DNA of 64,000 nt from CAMLJR01 sp964631955 (GTDB taxonomy: Bacteria; Pseudomonadota; Gammaproteobacteria; Pseudomonadales; CAMLJR01), in contig CAZWBA010000003.1 of NCBI GenBank assembly GCA_964631955.1, positions 276,611 to 340,610 on the forward strand, given 5' to 3'. Each line of letters opens with the position of its first letter. The stretch's first letter is position 1. The translations under genes were made by a program, and so were the position numbers. The notes beneath the pieces were generated by a model. It was given only the letters and a program-made list of their open reading frames with translations. It made no database searches and was not told the DNA's origin. Positions 9,751-17,656 of this stretch are shown piece after piece.

Positions 9751-10431
9751 ATGCTCAAAATCAGCCCGATCACACGTTTTGAACTCGACCGCATGATGAT
9801 GCGTGCGACGACAATCGAACGCGACCCGAAAGGCGTGAAAGTCGCGCGCCTGCACGATGGCCGGTTCATTAAGTTCTTCCGCCGTAAACGCAACTGGAAC
9901 CGCGAGCTGATTTCGCCGGCGGCGTTGCGTTTTGCGCGGCACGCGCTGAGATTGCAGAATCTCAATATTCCGACGCTTTCGGTAACGGGCATTCATCGGC
10001 TCGTCGGCGAAACCTTTACCGTCGCCATCTACGAACCGCTTCCCGGCGAATCATTGCGGCAATTGCTGGCCGAAAAACGCGCCGATCCCGACCTGATGTA
10101 TCGCGTCGGTGTATTCATCGCGCGGCTGCACCGGCTCGGCGTGTTATTTCGCTCGATTCATCCGGGCAATATCATCGTCGATGGCAATCGTTTCGGTCTT
10201 ATCGATCTGCTGGACATGCAGTGGCGGCCGTGGTCGCTGTCGCGCTGGACGCGCCGCCGCAACTGGTGGCATTTTCTGCGCAGCCCTGTCGACAGGCCGC
10301 ATCTCGCAGCAGAACTGATCGATGAATTATTGATGGGTTATCGCGACGCGGCGGATCTGCCGAGCGATGAGCTGGAAGCCGTTGAAATGCGTGTGCGCCG
10401 CGTTATCGGGCGCAACCTGCCGATCGCGTAG
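9751..10431 (+). CDS. WaaP/RIO-like lipopolysaccharide kinase-family protein
   Basis: A 226-residue protein with a degenerate protein-kinase fold, similar to proteins annotated as toluene tolerance or Kdo/WaaP family kinases. Visible elements are GRFIKFFRRKR with a candidate ATP-binding Lys near residue 40, RELISPAALRFARHA as a C-helix, FIARLHRLGVLFRSIHPGN and FGLIDLLDMQW as the metal-binding region. The usual HRD catalytic Asp is replaced (FRS before IHPGN). The ATG at 9751 with AAAGG upstream is preferred to a TTG 15 bases earlier. The TAG stop falls inside the left arm of a palindromic repeat. Phosphorylation of LPS core sugars is a family-based guess. Confidence 0.7.
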   Translation: MLKISPITRFELDRMMMRATTIERDPKGVKVARLHDGRFIKFFRRKRNWNRELISPAALRFARHALRLQNLNIPTLSVTGIHRLVGETFTVAIYEPLPGESLRQLLAEKRADPDLMYRVGVFIARLHRLGVLFRSIHPGNIIVDGNRFGLIDLLDMQWRPWSLSRWTRRRNWWHFLRSPVDRPHLAAELIDELLMGYRDAADLPSDELEAVEMRVRRVIGRNLPIA

Positions 10432-10519
10432 GGGGCGCTGCTTGCTGCGCCCTATTTGTTTGCGCATAAATATTCTGAATTATTTGCACATAGAAGGGCG
10501 CGGCAAGCAGCGCCCCTAC
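10428..10519. repeat. Palindromic element joining two convergent genes
   Basis: Two arms of about 25 bases (10428-10453 and 10495-10519) are near-perfect reverse complements, with one inserted G and one mismatch, separated by a 41-base AT-rich spacer. The left arm begins GTAGGGGGCGCTGCTTG and the right ends CAAGCAGCGCCCCTAC. The TAG in each arm is the stop codon of the gene reading into it: the kinase-like gene from the left and the outer-membrane channel gene from the right. It resembles a paired REP/BIME unit or a small MITE and could also block read-through from both sides. Confidence 0.8.
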
Positions 10520-11937
10520 CGCGATGCCGTCTGTTCGCCGACTTCCCAACCACCACCTAACGCTTTATATAAGGCGATCAGACTCGTCGCCGCGCTGGTG
10601 CGCACGCTTGCATGACTCGCCTCGGTGAGCAGCTGCGTGCGCTGCACTTCGAGCACATCGAGAAAATCCGAGCTGCCGTTTTCGAAACGCAGACGCGCAA
10701 GCTGGGTGGCGCGCGCACTGTCGTCGGCGCTGGCCTGCAGATAATCGAGCTGCCTGCGCGTTTCGCGATACAGCACCAGCGCATTTTCGGTTTCTTCGAG
10801 TGCGCGCAACACGCTCTGCTCATACGCTGCCAGCGCGCCCTGCTCGCGCGCCTTCACCTGATTGATGCGCGCATTGACGTGACCGAAATCGAGAATCGAC
10901 CACTGGATGCTCGGCCCGTACGCATACGTCGCCCGCGAGCCGTCGCCGATGCGATTGACATCGCTCGCGGCAGAACCGATTTCACCGATGAAACTCACGC
11001 GCGGAAACCATTCGCCTTTCGCCACACCGATATCGGCAGTGGCAGCGGCGAGACGACGCTCGGCCGCGCTGATATCGGGACGGCGACGCAATAAATCTTC
11101 CGGCTTGCCGATATTCACCAGGCGCGGCAACGCGGGCAAATCGACTTTCGGTGCGAGCGTTGCTGCGAGCGCATTGGGCTGTTCGCCGACGAGCACGGAT
11201 AAGCGATGAATCGTATTCGTGATCGTCGCCTGCAGCGCGGGCAGCGTCGACAAGGTGTTGTTCAACTGCGCACGCGCACGCGCGGTGTCGAATTCGGTAC
11301 CGCGTCCGGCATCGAGACGCGCTTCGGCAATTTTCAATGTTTCGCGCTGATTATCGGCATTGCGTTGCGCCACCGAAAATTGATCCTGCGCGCCGCGCAA
11401 TTCGAAATAATTGCGCGCCACTTCCGCGACCACGCTGACCTGCACCGCCTGCAGATCGGCGAGCGCAGCCTGCTCGCTCGCCTTGCTCGATTCGATCTGG
11501 CGGCGCACGCGTCCCCATAAATCGAGTTCCCAGACTGCATCGATGCCGGCGGTATTCAATTCCGACGAGCGCGCCAGGCCATCGAGCGACTGATCGGCGC
11601 TGATGCGCGCCCTGGTGTGCGCGGCCTGCGTTGTCACCGTCGGCAATAAATCAAACTGGGTTTCGTTGCGCAGCGCCCGCGCCTGATTCAGATTGGCCAG
11701 CGCGATGCGCAGATCATGATTGCGCTGCAATGCGAAACCGACGAGCGCATCGAGCGTATCGTCATTGAATACCGTCCAGAATTGCGCGATCGGTGTAGCG
11801 GTTGCATAAGCCGGATCCGCCGCCGCAAATGCCGCCGGCGCCCCGGTTTTCGGGCGTTCGTAATCAGGACCGATCGCGCAACCGGCAGCGATCGCCGCGG
11901 CTAACACCGTAATCGAGGCGCGAAACAATTTATTCAT
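10516..11937 (-). CDS. RND efflux outer-membrane channel lipoprotein (OprM/NodT family)
   Basis: A 473-residue outer-membrane factor that completes the tripartite pump encoded just upstream. The N-terminus is a lipoprotein signal (VLAAAIAAGC, Cys near residue 19), followed by IGPDYERP, a hallmark of the NodT family. Two TolC-type repeats follow, the second containing RRRPDISAAERRLAAATADIGVAKGEWFP. The start was placed at the ATG with a GGGGGTGG ribosome site; its first eight bases overlap the end of the permease gene (ATGAATAA), indicating translational coupling. A longer reading frame starting 99 bases upstream would put an implausible Ser-rich leader ahead of the signal peptide. The stop codon comes from an arm of a palindromic repeat. 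Confidence 0.95.
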   Translation of the reverse strand: MNKLFRASITVLAAAIAAGCAIGPDYERPKTGAPAAFAAADPAYATATPIAQFWTVFNDDTLDALVGFALQRNHDLRIALANLNQARALRNETQFDLLPTVTTQAAHTRARISADQSLDGLARSSELNTAGIDAVWELDLWGRVRRQIESSKASEQAALADLQAVQVSVVAEVARNYFELRGAQDQFSVAQRNADNQRETLKIAEARLDAGRGTEFDTARARAQLNNTLSTLPALQATITNTIHRLSVLVGEQPNALAATLAPKVDLPALPRLVNIGKPEDLLRRRPDISAAERRLAAATADIGVAKGEWFPRVSFIGEIGSAASDVNRIGDGSRATYAYGPSIQWSILDFGHVNARINQVKAREQGALAAYEQSVLRALEETENALVLYRETRRQLDYLQASADDSARATQLARLRFENGSSDFLDVLEVQRTQLLTEASHASVRTSAATSLIALYKALGGGWEVGEQTASR

Positions 11938-14900
11938 GAACCACCCCCAGCCTTTGCGCACCACCGGTTGTCGTCTGTTTTTTCGCGACGAACTGCTGAA
12001 TGACGACATAGAACAGCGGCGTGAGAAAAATTCCAAAGAAGGTGACGCCGATCATGCCGAAAAATACCGCGATGCCCATTGCCTGACGAATCTCAGCACC
12101 CGCACCCGTGGCGATGACGAGCGGCAGCACGCCGAAAATAAAAGCGAACGAGGTCATCAGAATCGGACGCAGACGCAGGCGACACGCTTCGAGCGCCGCA
12201 TCGACGATCGATTGACCGCGCTGCTGCAATTCGCGTGCGAACTCGACGATGAGAATTGCGTTTTTCGCAGCGAGCGCAATGAGCACGAACAGACCGATCT
12301 GCGTGAAGATATTGATTTCCGATTTCATCAGGAATATTCCCGCAACCGCGCTGAGCAGACACATCGGCACAATCAGAATCACCGCGAGCGGCAGCGACAG
12401 ACTTTCGTATTGCGCCGCGAGCACCAGAAATACCAGCAGGACGCAGAGCGGAAATACCAGGCTCAGGGCACCGCTCGCGGCGACCTGCTGATAGGTAATC
12501 TCGGTCCAGTTGAAGGTCATCCCGGCCGGCACGGTTTCACGCGCGATTTTTTCGAGCGCGGCAATCGCCTGACCCGAACTGTAACCCGGCGCGGGCTTGC
12601 CGCTGATATCGGCCGAGGCGAAACCGTTGTACCGCTGCACCGTAATCGGACCGTGGCTGTTCTTCATCGTCATCAGCGTGCCGAGCGGCACCATTTCGCC
12701 GCGATCGTTGCGCGTTTTCAACAACAGCGCATCTTCGGGTCGTTCGCGAAACGTGGAATCGGCCTGCATCATCACGCGGAACGTACGCCCGAATTTATTG
12801 AAGTCGTTGACGTAATACGAACCGAGATACGCCTGCAGGGTTTGAAATACATCGCCCAGCTCGACGCCCATGCGCTTAGCCTTGACGCGATCGACATCGG
12901 CGAAATATTGCGGCGCATTCACTTCGAAATTGCTGAACGTGCCGAACAGCTCGGGCGCCTGTCGCGTTTTTCCCAAAACATCCTGTGCCACCTTGTACAG
13001 CTCGTCCGAGCCGATCGCGTTGCGATCTTCGAGCTGCAGTTTGAAACCACCCGCCGGACCGAAGCCGCGAATCGGCGGTGCGGCGAGTACGAAAACCGTC
13101 GCATCGTCGATCGCACTGGCAATTTTTTTATTGAGCGATGCCGTGATCTCATCGCCCGTCAATTTGCGACCGCGATCCTCGAACGGCTTGAGCGTGAGAA
13201 ACACGACCGCACTGTTAGAGCTGCGCGTGAAACCATTGATCGACAATCCCGGAAATTGCACCGCGTGCAGAACACCCGGTTCCTGCAGAGCGATTTCGCC
13301 GACGCGTTTGACGATTTCCTGTGTACGCTCGATCGACGCGGCCGGCGGCAATTGCACCACGGCAACGAGATAACCCTTGTCCTGCGAAGGAACGAAACCG
13401 CCCGGCGCCGTCGCGAAACCGGCACCCGCCAGCAGCACCAGCCCGCCGTAGACGAGCAGACCGATGACGCTCGCGCGCAGAATTTTCTGCACACCAAGCT
13501 GATAGCGGTCGGACAGATTGCCGAACATGCGATTGAACGGTGTGAAGAACCAGCCGAGCGAACGGTCGATAAAACGCTGCACCGCGTCGGGTTTTGCATC
13601 GTGCGATTTCAACAACAGCGCACACATCGCCGGCGACAAGGTCAGCGAACAAATCGCGGAGAGAATCGCCGCGAAGGCAATCGTCAGGGCAAATTGCCGG
13701 TAAAACGCGCCATTGAATCCGGGCACGAATGCGGGCGGCACGAACACCGCGCACAATACGAGCGAAATCGCGATGATCGGACCGGACACTTCATCCATCG
13801 AACGCCGCGCCGCCGCATGCGGCGACAGACCGTCGACGATGCCGCGCTCGACATTTTCGACGACAACGATCGCGTCATCGACGACGATACCCACCGCTAG
13901 CACCAACCCGAGCAGCGTCAGTGTATTGATGGAGAAGCCGAATAATTGCAGCGCGGCGAGCGTGCCGATGATCGATACCGGCACGGCGATGATCGGAATC
14001 AATGCCGCGCGCCATTTCTGCAGGAATACGATCACCACCAGCACGACCAGCAAGGTCGCTTCCAGCAACGTGTGAATGACCGACTGAATCGAATCGCGCA
14101 CGAATACGGTCGGGTCATACACGATCGAGTAATCGACGCCTTCGGGAAAACGCGTTTTCAGTTCGGCCATTTTCTCGCGCACATTGTCGGCGAGATCGAG
14201 CGCATTGGCGCCCGGCTGTAGAAATATGGGAATTGCGACGGCCTGTTTGTTGTCGAGCAGACTGCGCAACGCGTATTCGCCGGCGCCCATTTCGATGCGC
14301 GCGACATCGCGCAAATGTGTGACCTCGCCATTGCCGCTGGTCTTGATAATGATTTCGCCGAATTGCGCTTCGTCGCGCAAACGTCCCTGCGTATTCACCG
14401 CAAATTGAAATTCGACGGAATTCTTCATCGGTGCCGCGCCGATCGATCCTGCGGCGACCTGCACGTTCTGCTCGCGCACGGCTTTGATCACGTCGCCAGT
14501 CGTCAGATCGCGCGCCGACATTTTCTGCGGATCGAGCCACACGCGCATGGCGTAATCGCCCGAGCCGAAAATGCGCACATCACCTGCACCGGGCAAACGC
14601 GCGAGCGCATCACGCACCTGGATCAATGCATAGTTGCGCAGATACAAACCGTCGTAACGGTTATCGGGCGAGAATAAATGCACCACCATCGTCAAATCGG
14701 GCGAACTTTTTTTCGCCGTCACGCCGAGCGCGCGCACTTCTTCCGGCAGGCGCGGCAACGCCTGCGATACACGATTCTGCACCTGCACCTGCGCGCGATC
14801 GATATCGGCGCCGAGTTTGAATACCACGGTGAGCTGCAGCGTGCCGTCCTGCTGCGCCTGCGAGTTCATGTAGATCATGTCCTCGACGCCGGTAATTTCC

Positions 14901-15106
14901 TGTTCCAAGGGCGCCGACACGGTATCGGAAATAACCTGCGGATTCGCCCCCGGATATTGTGCAGACACGACAATCGTCGGCGGGCTGACTTCGGGATATT
15001 CGGCAATGGGCAATGTAAATGCAGCGATGGCACCGGCGATAAAAATCAGAAACGAAATTACGCTCGCAAATATCGGCCGCTCGATAAAAAAATGGGTGAG
15101 CTTCAT
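11930..15106 (-). CDS. RND efflux permease (AcrB/MexB-like, HAE1 family)
   Basis: A 1058-residue inner-membrane proton-driven drug exporter of the HAE1 family. It has the N-terminal FFIERPIFASVISFLIFIAG helix, a large periplasmic loop, the TM4 motif GIVVDDAIVVVENVERG with the paired Asp of proton relay, a second periplasmic loop, and the TM10 AAKNAILIVEFA with the essential Lys. Length and architecture match AcrB/MexB. The gene lies 178 bases behind the adaptor gene, with a repeat element in the gap, and overlaps the channel gene by 8 bases. Export of amphiphilic drugs, solvents or dyes is typical of the family; control by the divergent TetR regulator is inferred from operators in the shared promoter. 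Confidence 0.96.
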   Translation of the reverse strand: MKLTHFFIERPIFASVISFLIFIAGAIAAFTLPIAEYPEVSPPTIVVSAQYPGANPQVISDTVSAPLEQEITGVEDMIYMNSQAQQDGTLQLTVVFKLGADIDRAQVQVQNRVSQALPRLPEEVRALGVTAKKSSPDLTMVVHLFSPDNRYDGLYLRNYALIQVRDALARLPGAGDVRIFGSGDYAMRVWLDPQKMSARDLTTGDVIKAVREQNVQVAAGSIGAAPMKNSVEFQFAVNTQGRLRDEAQFGEIIIKTSGNGEVTHLRDVARIEMGAGEYALRSLLDNKQAVAIPIFLQPGANALDLADNVREKMAELKTRFPEGVDYSIVYDPTVFVRDSIQSVIHTLLEATLLVVLVVIVFLQKWRAALIPIIAVPVSIIGTLAALQLFGFSINTLTLLGLVLAVGIVVDDAIVVVENVERGIVDGLSPHAAARRSMDEVSGPIIAISLVLCAVFVPPAFVPGFNGAFYRQFALTIAFAAILSAICSLTLSPAMCALLLKSHDAKPDAVQRFIDRSLGWFFTPFNRMFGNLSDRYQLGVQKILRASVIGLLVYGGLVLLAGAGFATAPGGFVPSQDKGYLVAVVQLPPAASIERTQEIVKRVGEIALQEPGVLHAVQFPGLSINGFTRSSNSAVVFLTLKPFEDRGRKLTGDEITASLNKKIASAIDDATVFVLAAPPIRGFGPAGGFKLQLEDRNAIGSDELYKVAQDVLGKTRQAPELFGTFSNFEVNAPQYFADVDRVKAKRMGVELGDVFQTLQAYLGSYYVNDFNKFGRTFRVMMQADSTFRERPEDALLLKTRNDRGEMVPLGTLMTMKNSHGPITVQRYNGFASADISGKPAPGYSSGQAIAALEKIARETVPAGMTFNWTEITYQQVAASGALSLVFPLCVLLVFLVLAAQYESLSLPLAVILIVPMCLLSAVAGIFLMKSEINIFTQIGLFVLIALAAKNAILIVEFARELQQRGQSIVDAALEACRLRLRPILMTSFAFIFGVLPLVIATGAGAEIRQAMGIAVFFGMIGVTFFGIFLTPLFYVVIQQFVAKKQTTTGGAQRLGVVHE

Positions 15107-15146
15107 GGTGGATTTTCCATTTTAAATATTGCTCGATTTTTAATGG

Positions 15147-15275
15147 CCTCCCCTGCGTAGTAGGGGAGGTGGCTCGCGCAGCGAGACGGAGGGGTCGTCT
15201 ATAAAACCAACCCCCTCGCCCCTACGGGGTACTCCCCTTTAGGACCTTTAGGTCCCTATTTCATAGGGGGAGCCT
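15147..15275. repeat. Stem-loop repeat cluster inside the RND operon
   Basis: The gap between adaptor and permease genes holds several nested hairpins: CCTCCCCT/AGGGGAGG arms (15147-15154 and 15162-15169, seven-base loop), a GCTCGCGCAGCGAG hairpin, a run of CCCCCTCGCCCCTACGGGG, and GGACC-TTTA-GGTCC. The composition is unlike the neighbouring coding sequence and resembles dispersed intergenic repeats common in proteobacterial genomes. It could act as an mRNA stability or attenuation element that lowers permease expression relative to the adaptor. That role is inference. Confidence 0.65.
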
Positions 15276-15284
15276 TTAGCATGA

Positions 15285-16640
15285 TCACAATTTCACTTTC
15301 GGTGATGCCGATTTTTCTTCGTCAATTGTCGCTGCCACTTTGCGCACGCCATCTTTGCTGATGGGCGGTTTAGATTCCGCGTTAGCGGTCGTCGCATTTT
15401 CCTGCGGAGCGACTGTCATGCCGGGGCGCACGCGCTGCAGGCCGCCCACCACAACGCGCTCGCCCTGCTGCAAACCGCTGCGCACGACGCGACGATTTTC
15501 ATGAATGCCACCGAGTTCGACCGCGCGATACTCGATCGCATTTTGCGCATTCACCACCATCACGTATTTGCGGTCCTGATCCGTCGCCACCGCTTCATCG
15601 TCGATCAGCGCCGCGGTGTATTTGCCGCTGCCCTGCAATTTCACGCGCGCAAGCATGCCGGGCGTGAACAGATGATCGGGATTATCGAGCAGTGCACGCG
15701 CGCGAATCGTTCCGGTTTCAGGATTCAACACGTTGTCAACGAAGTTCATTCTGCCCGCGTGCGGAAAATCGCTTTCGTTAGCCAGACCGATGAAAACCGG
15801 ATTGGGGGTGTCGCGCGAACTCGGGCGCTCGCCGCGCTTTGCCAGACTGGCGTATTTCAGATAGGTCTGCTCATCGCCCTCGAAGTACACATAGATCGGA
15901 TCGAGCGAAACCACCGACGTCAGAATCGTTTCGCCGGCATTGACGTAGTTACCCACCGTAATTTCAGCGCGCGAAACGCGGCCATCGATCGGCGCCGTTA
16001 CCTGTGTGTATTCGAGATCGAGTTTTGCGGCATCCATCGCCGCGCGCGCTGCGAGCTGATCGGCGCGCGACTGATTGAGATCACTCGAACGCTGATCGAA
16101 TTCTTCCTGCGACACCGCACGCGCCGCCAATAATTTCTGCGAGCGCGCCAGTTCGGTCTGCGCCAGTTCGGCACGCGCCTGCGCGCGCACGAATTCAGCC
16201 TGCGCGCGCTCGAACTGCACACGGTAAGGGCGCGGATCGATGACAAACAGCACATCGCCTTTCTTCACCTCCTTGCCTTCGGCGAATTTCACCTGATCGA
16301 TATATCCGCTCACACGCGGGCGTAATTTCACCGCCTCAACCGCTTCAAAGCGCCCGGTGAACGTATCCCAGTCGGTCACTTCGCTCGCTGCCACCGTCGC
16401 CACATGCACCGCCGGAGGCGGTGGTGCCGCACCGGCCGCCGTGCCCTTGCTGCAACCGGTCAGCCCGAATGCAATGGCGACGACACCGGCGGCAACTGTC
16501 AGCGCACGGAGGGGGCGAAGAGGGATTCGGTTCGACGATGCTGCGGTTATCGATGATGTTGCGCTTGCGGAAGATGCTGTCATTGCTGCAGGAAAGGTTG
16601 CAGCAGCTGCGGGGTTTGCATTCAATGCCGGCTGATTCAT
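15285..16640 (-). CDS. RND efflux periplasmic adaptor lipoprotein (AcrA/MexA family)
   Basis: A 451-residue membrane-fusion protein that links the permease to the outer-membrane channel. After a long Ala/Ser-rich N-terminal stretch (~45 residues) comes a hydrophobic segment ending in the lipobox FGLTGC. The mature protein has the biotinyl-lipoyl half LRPRVSGYIDQVKFAEGKEVKKGD, an alpha-helical hairpin (~130-200), the second lipoyl half ITVGNYVNAGE, beta-barrel and membrane-proximal domains, and a polar Lys/Ser/Asp-rich tail. The unusual N-terminal extension before the signal helix may mean translation begins later, but no better Met is available near the lipobox. It is first in the adaptor-permease-channel operon, driven from the promoter region near 16880. 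Confidence 0.93.
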   Translation of the reverse strand: MNQPALNANPAAAATFPAAMTASSASATSSITAASSNRIPLRPLRALTVAAGVVAIAFGLTGCSKGTAAGAAPPPPAVHVATVAASEVTDWDTFTGRFEAVEAVKLRPRVSGYIDQVKFAEGKEVKKGDVLFVIDPRPYRVQFERAQAEFVRAQARAELAQTELARSQKLLAARAVSQEEFDQRSSDLNQSRADQLAARAAMDAAKLDLEYTQVTAPIDGRVSRAEITVGNYVNAGETILTSVVSLDPIYVYFEGDEQTYLKYASLAKRGERPSSRDTPNPVFIGLANESDFPHAGRMNFVDNVLNPETGTIRARALLDNPDHLFTPGMLARVKLQGSGKYTAALIDDEAVATDQDRKYVMVVNAQNAIEYRAVELGGIHENRRVVRSGLQQGERVVVGGLQRVRPGMTVAPQENATTANAESKPPISKDGVRKVAATIDEEKSASPKVKL

Positions 16641-16854
16641 GCGGCTACTCCATCAGGTAATGCACAGGTAAACTACGCGGGTTTACGGCGCCACGAAGGC
16701 ACCGTCCAATAATTCGAAAGCAGTGCAGACGCTTTACACCGGATTGACGACAAAAAGCTGGCAGAAAAAAAGATTGATAAAACAGACCGCATCATTGTCA
16801 TAAATCAAGGAACAGGTGTATGAGCATCGCCCGATAACTGCTATGCTGATGTTA

Positions 16855-16870
16855 GTTACCGGTCAGTAAC
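16855..16870. promoter_or_regulatory. Palindromic operator 1 for the TetR regulator
   Basis: GTTACCGGTCAGTAAC is an inverted repeat of GTTAC/GTAAC arms around six bases. Its twin with the same arms and spacing lies 24 bases away, centre to centre. It sits about where transcription of the RND operon should begin. Pairs of such palindromes between a tetR gene and a divergent pump operon are the usual target of TetR-family repressors. Confidence 0.7.
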
Positions 16871-16876
16871 CTACAA

Positions 16877-16904
16877 ATGTTACTAGGCGGTAACAGCATG
16901 TCAA
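16877..16904 (-). promoter_or_regulatory. Sigma70-like promoter of the RND pump operon
   Basis: Read on the minus strand, TTGACA (16904-16899) is a perfect -35 box followed after 16 bases by TAACAT (16882-16877), a 4-of-6 match to the -10 box. It points toward the adaptor gene at 16640. The second GTTAC-N6-GTAAC palindrome lies within the spacer and overlaps the -10 box, so bound repressor would block polymerase. Confidence 0.6.
16879..16894. promoter_or_regulatory. Palindromic operator 2 for the TetR regulator
   Basis: GTTACTAGGCGGTAAC has the same GTTAC-N6-GTAAC layout as the palindrome at 16855-16870. It occupies the spacer and part of the -10 box of the predicted pump promoter. Its position makes it the more direct repression site of the two. 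Confidence 0.7.
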
Positions 16905-16925
16905 GAATTTTTTTGTCATGGGCAT

Positions 16926-17597
16926 ATGTCATTTATGAGTAAGCAGCCAGATACGACAGCCAGACCACCAGCCGTCGCCAAACAGAATGAGTCTGCCGCC
17001 AATTCGGCCAAATGTTGCGAGCCCGCCAAAATGCGCGTGCGCGATCGCATCTTCGAAACCGCCTGCGATATGTTTTATAACCAGGGCATTCGCTGTGTGG
17101 GGGTCGATGCCATTGCGAGCGAAGCCGGCACCAACAAGATGAGCTTCTATCGCAATTTCGCTTCGAAAGATGTATTGGTCGCCGAATATTTAAAATCCCT
17201 GGAAGAAGAGCACTGGGCGTGGTGGGACCAGACCATCGCACCGCACGCGGGCGACGCGCGTCGTCAGATCGAAGCGCTATTCGATGCGTGGGTATTAAAG
17301 TCGCGCAAACAGGATGGACATGGCTGTGCGTTCGTTAACGCTGCCGTGGAAATACGCGAGCCGGAACATCCGGGCCTCGAAGTCGTGCACAAGGCGAAGG
17401 CGGAAAAACGCCGGCGTTTTCGCAAACTCGCCAAGCAGGCCGGCGCCAGCGCGCCCGATCAGCTCGGCGATGCCCTCACATTACTGGCCGAGGGCGGAGC
17501 GATGTCGCGCCTGGCCTTCGTCTGTCAGGAAGGGCCGGCCGATAACGCACCAAAAATCGTGCGCAAATTACTGGATGTCTATATCGGCACCAAATGA
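16926..17597 (+). CDS. TetR/AcrR family transcriptional regulator
   Basis: A 223-residue one-component repressor. The helix-turn-helix is at residues ~38-85: RIFETACDMFYNQGIRCVGV, then DAIASEAGTNKMSFYRNFASKD, a close match to the TetR_N pattern. The C-terminal ligand-binding part contains HGCAFVNAAVEI, common in the YcdC/AcrR C-terminal domain group. The N-terminal ~30 residues are polar and include a Cys-Cys pair. It diverges from the RND operon, and the shared region has two GTTAC-N6-GTAAC palindromes, so it probably represses the pump and perhaps itself. A second ATG nine bases downstream is an equally possible start; neither has a strong ribosome site. Confidence 0.92.
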   Translation: MSFMSKQPDTTARPPAVAKQNESAANSAKCCEPAKMRVRDRIFETACDMFYNQGIRCVGVDAIASEAGTNKMSFYRNFASKDVLVAEYLKSLEEEHWAWWDQTIAPHAGDARRQIEALFDAWVLKSRKQDGHGCAFVNAAVEIREPEHPGLEVVHKAKAEKRRRFRKLAKQAGASAPDQLGDALTLLAEGGAMSRLAFVCQEGPADNAPKIVRKLLDVYIGTK

Positions 17598-17656
17598 TCC
17601 GGGCGGTAGCGGATTCGAGCATGTATCCACGCGGATGCAGTTAAACGATCCGAACG

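Noticed and set aside
11936..13900. A 654-residue open frame on the plus strand
   Set aside because: It is antisense to the AcrB-like permease and rich in Arg/His/Glu without membrane or domain features.
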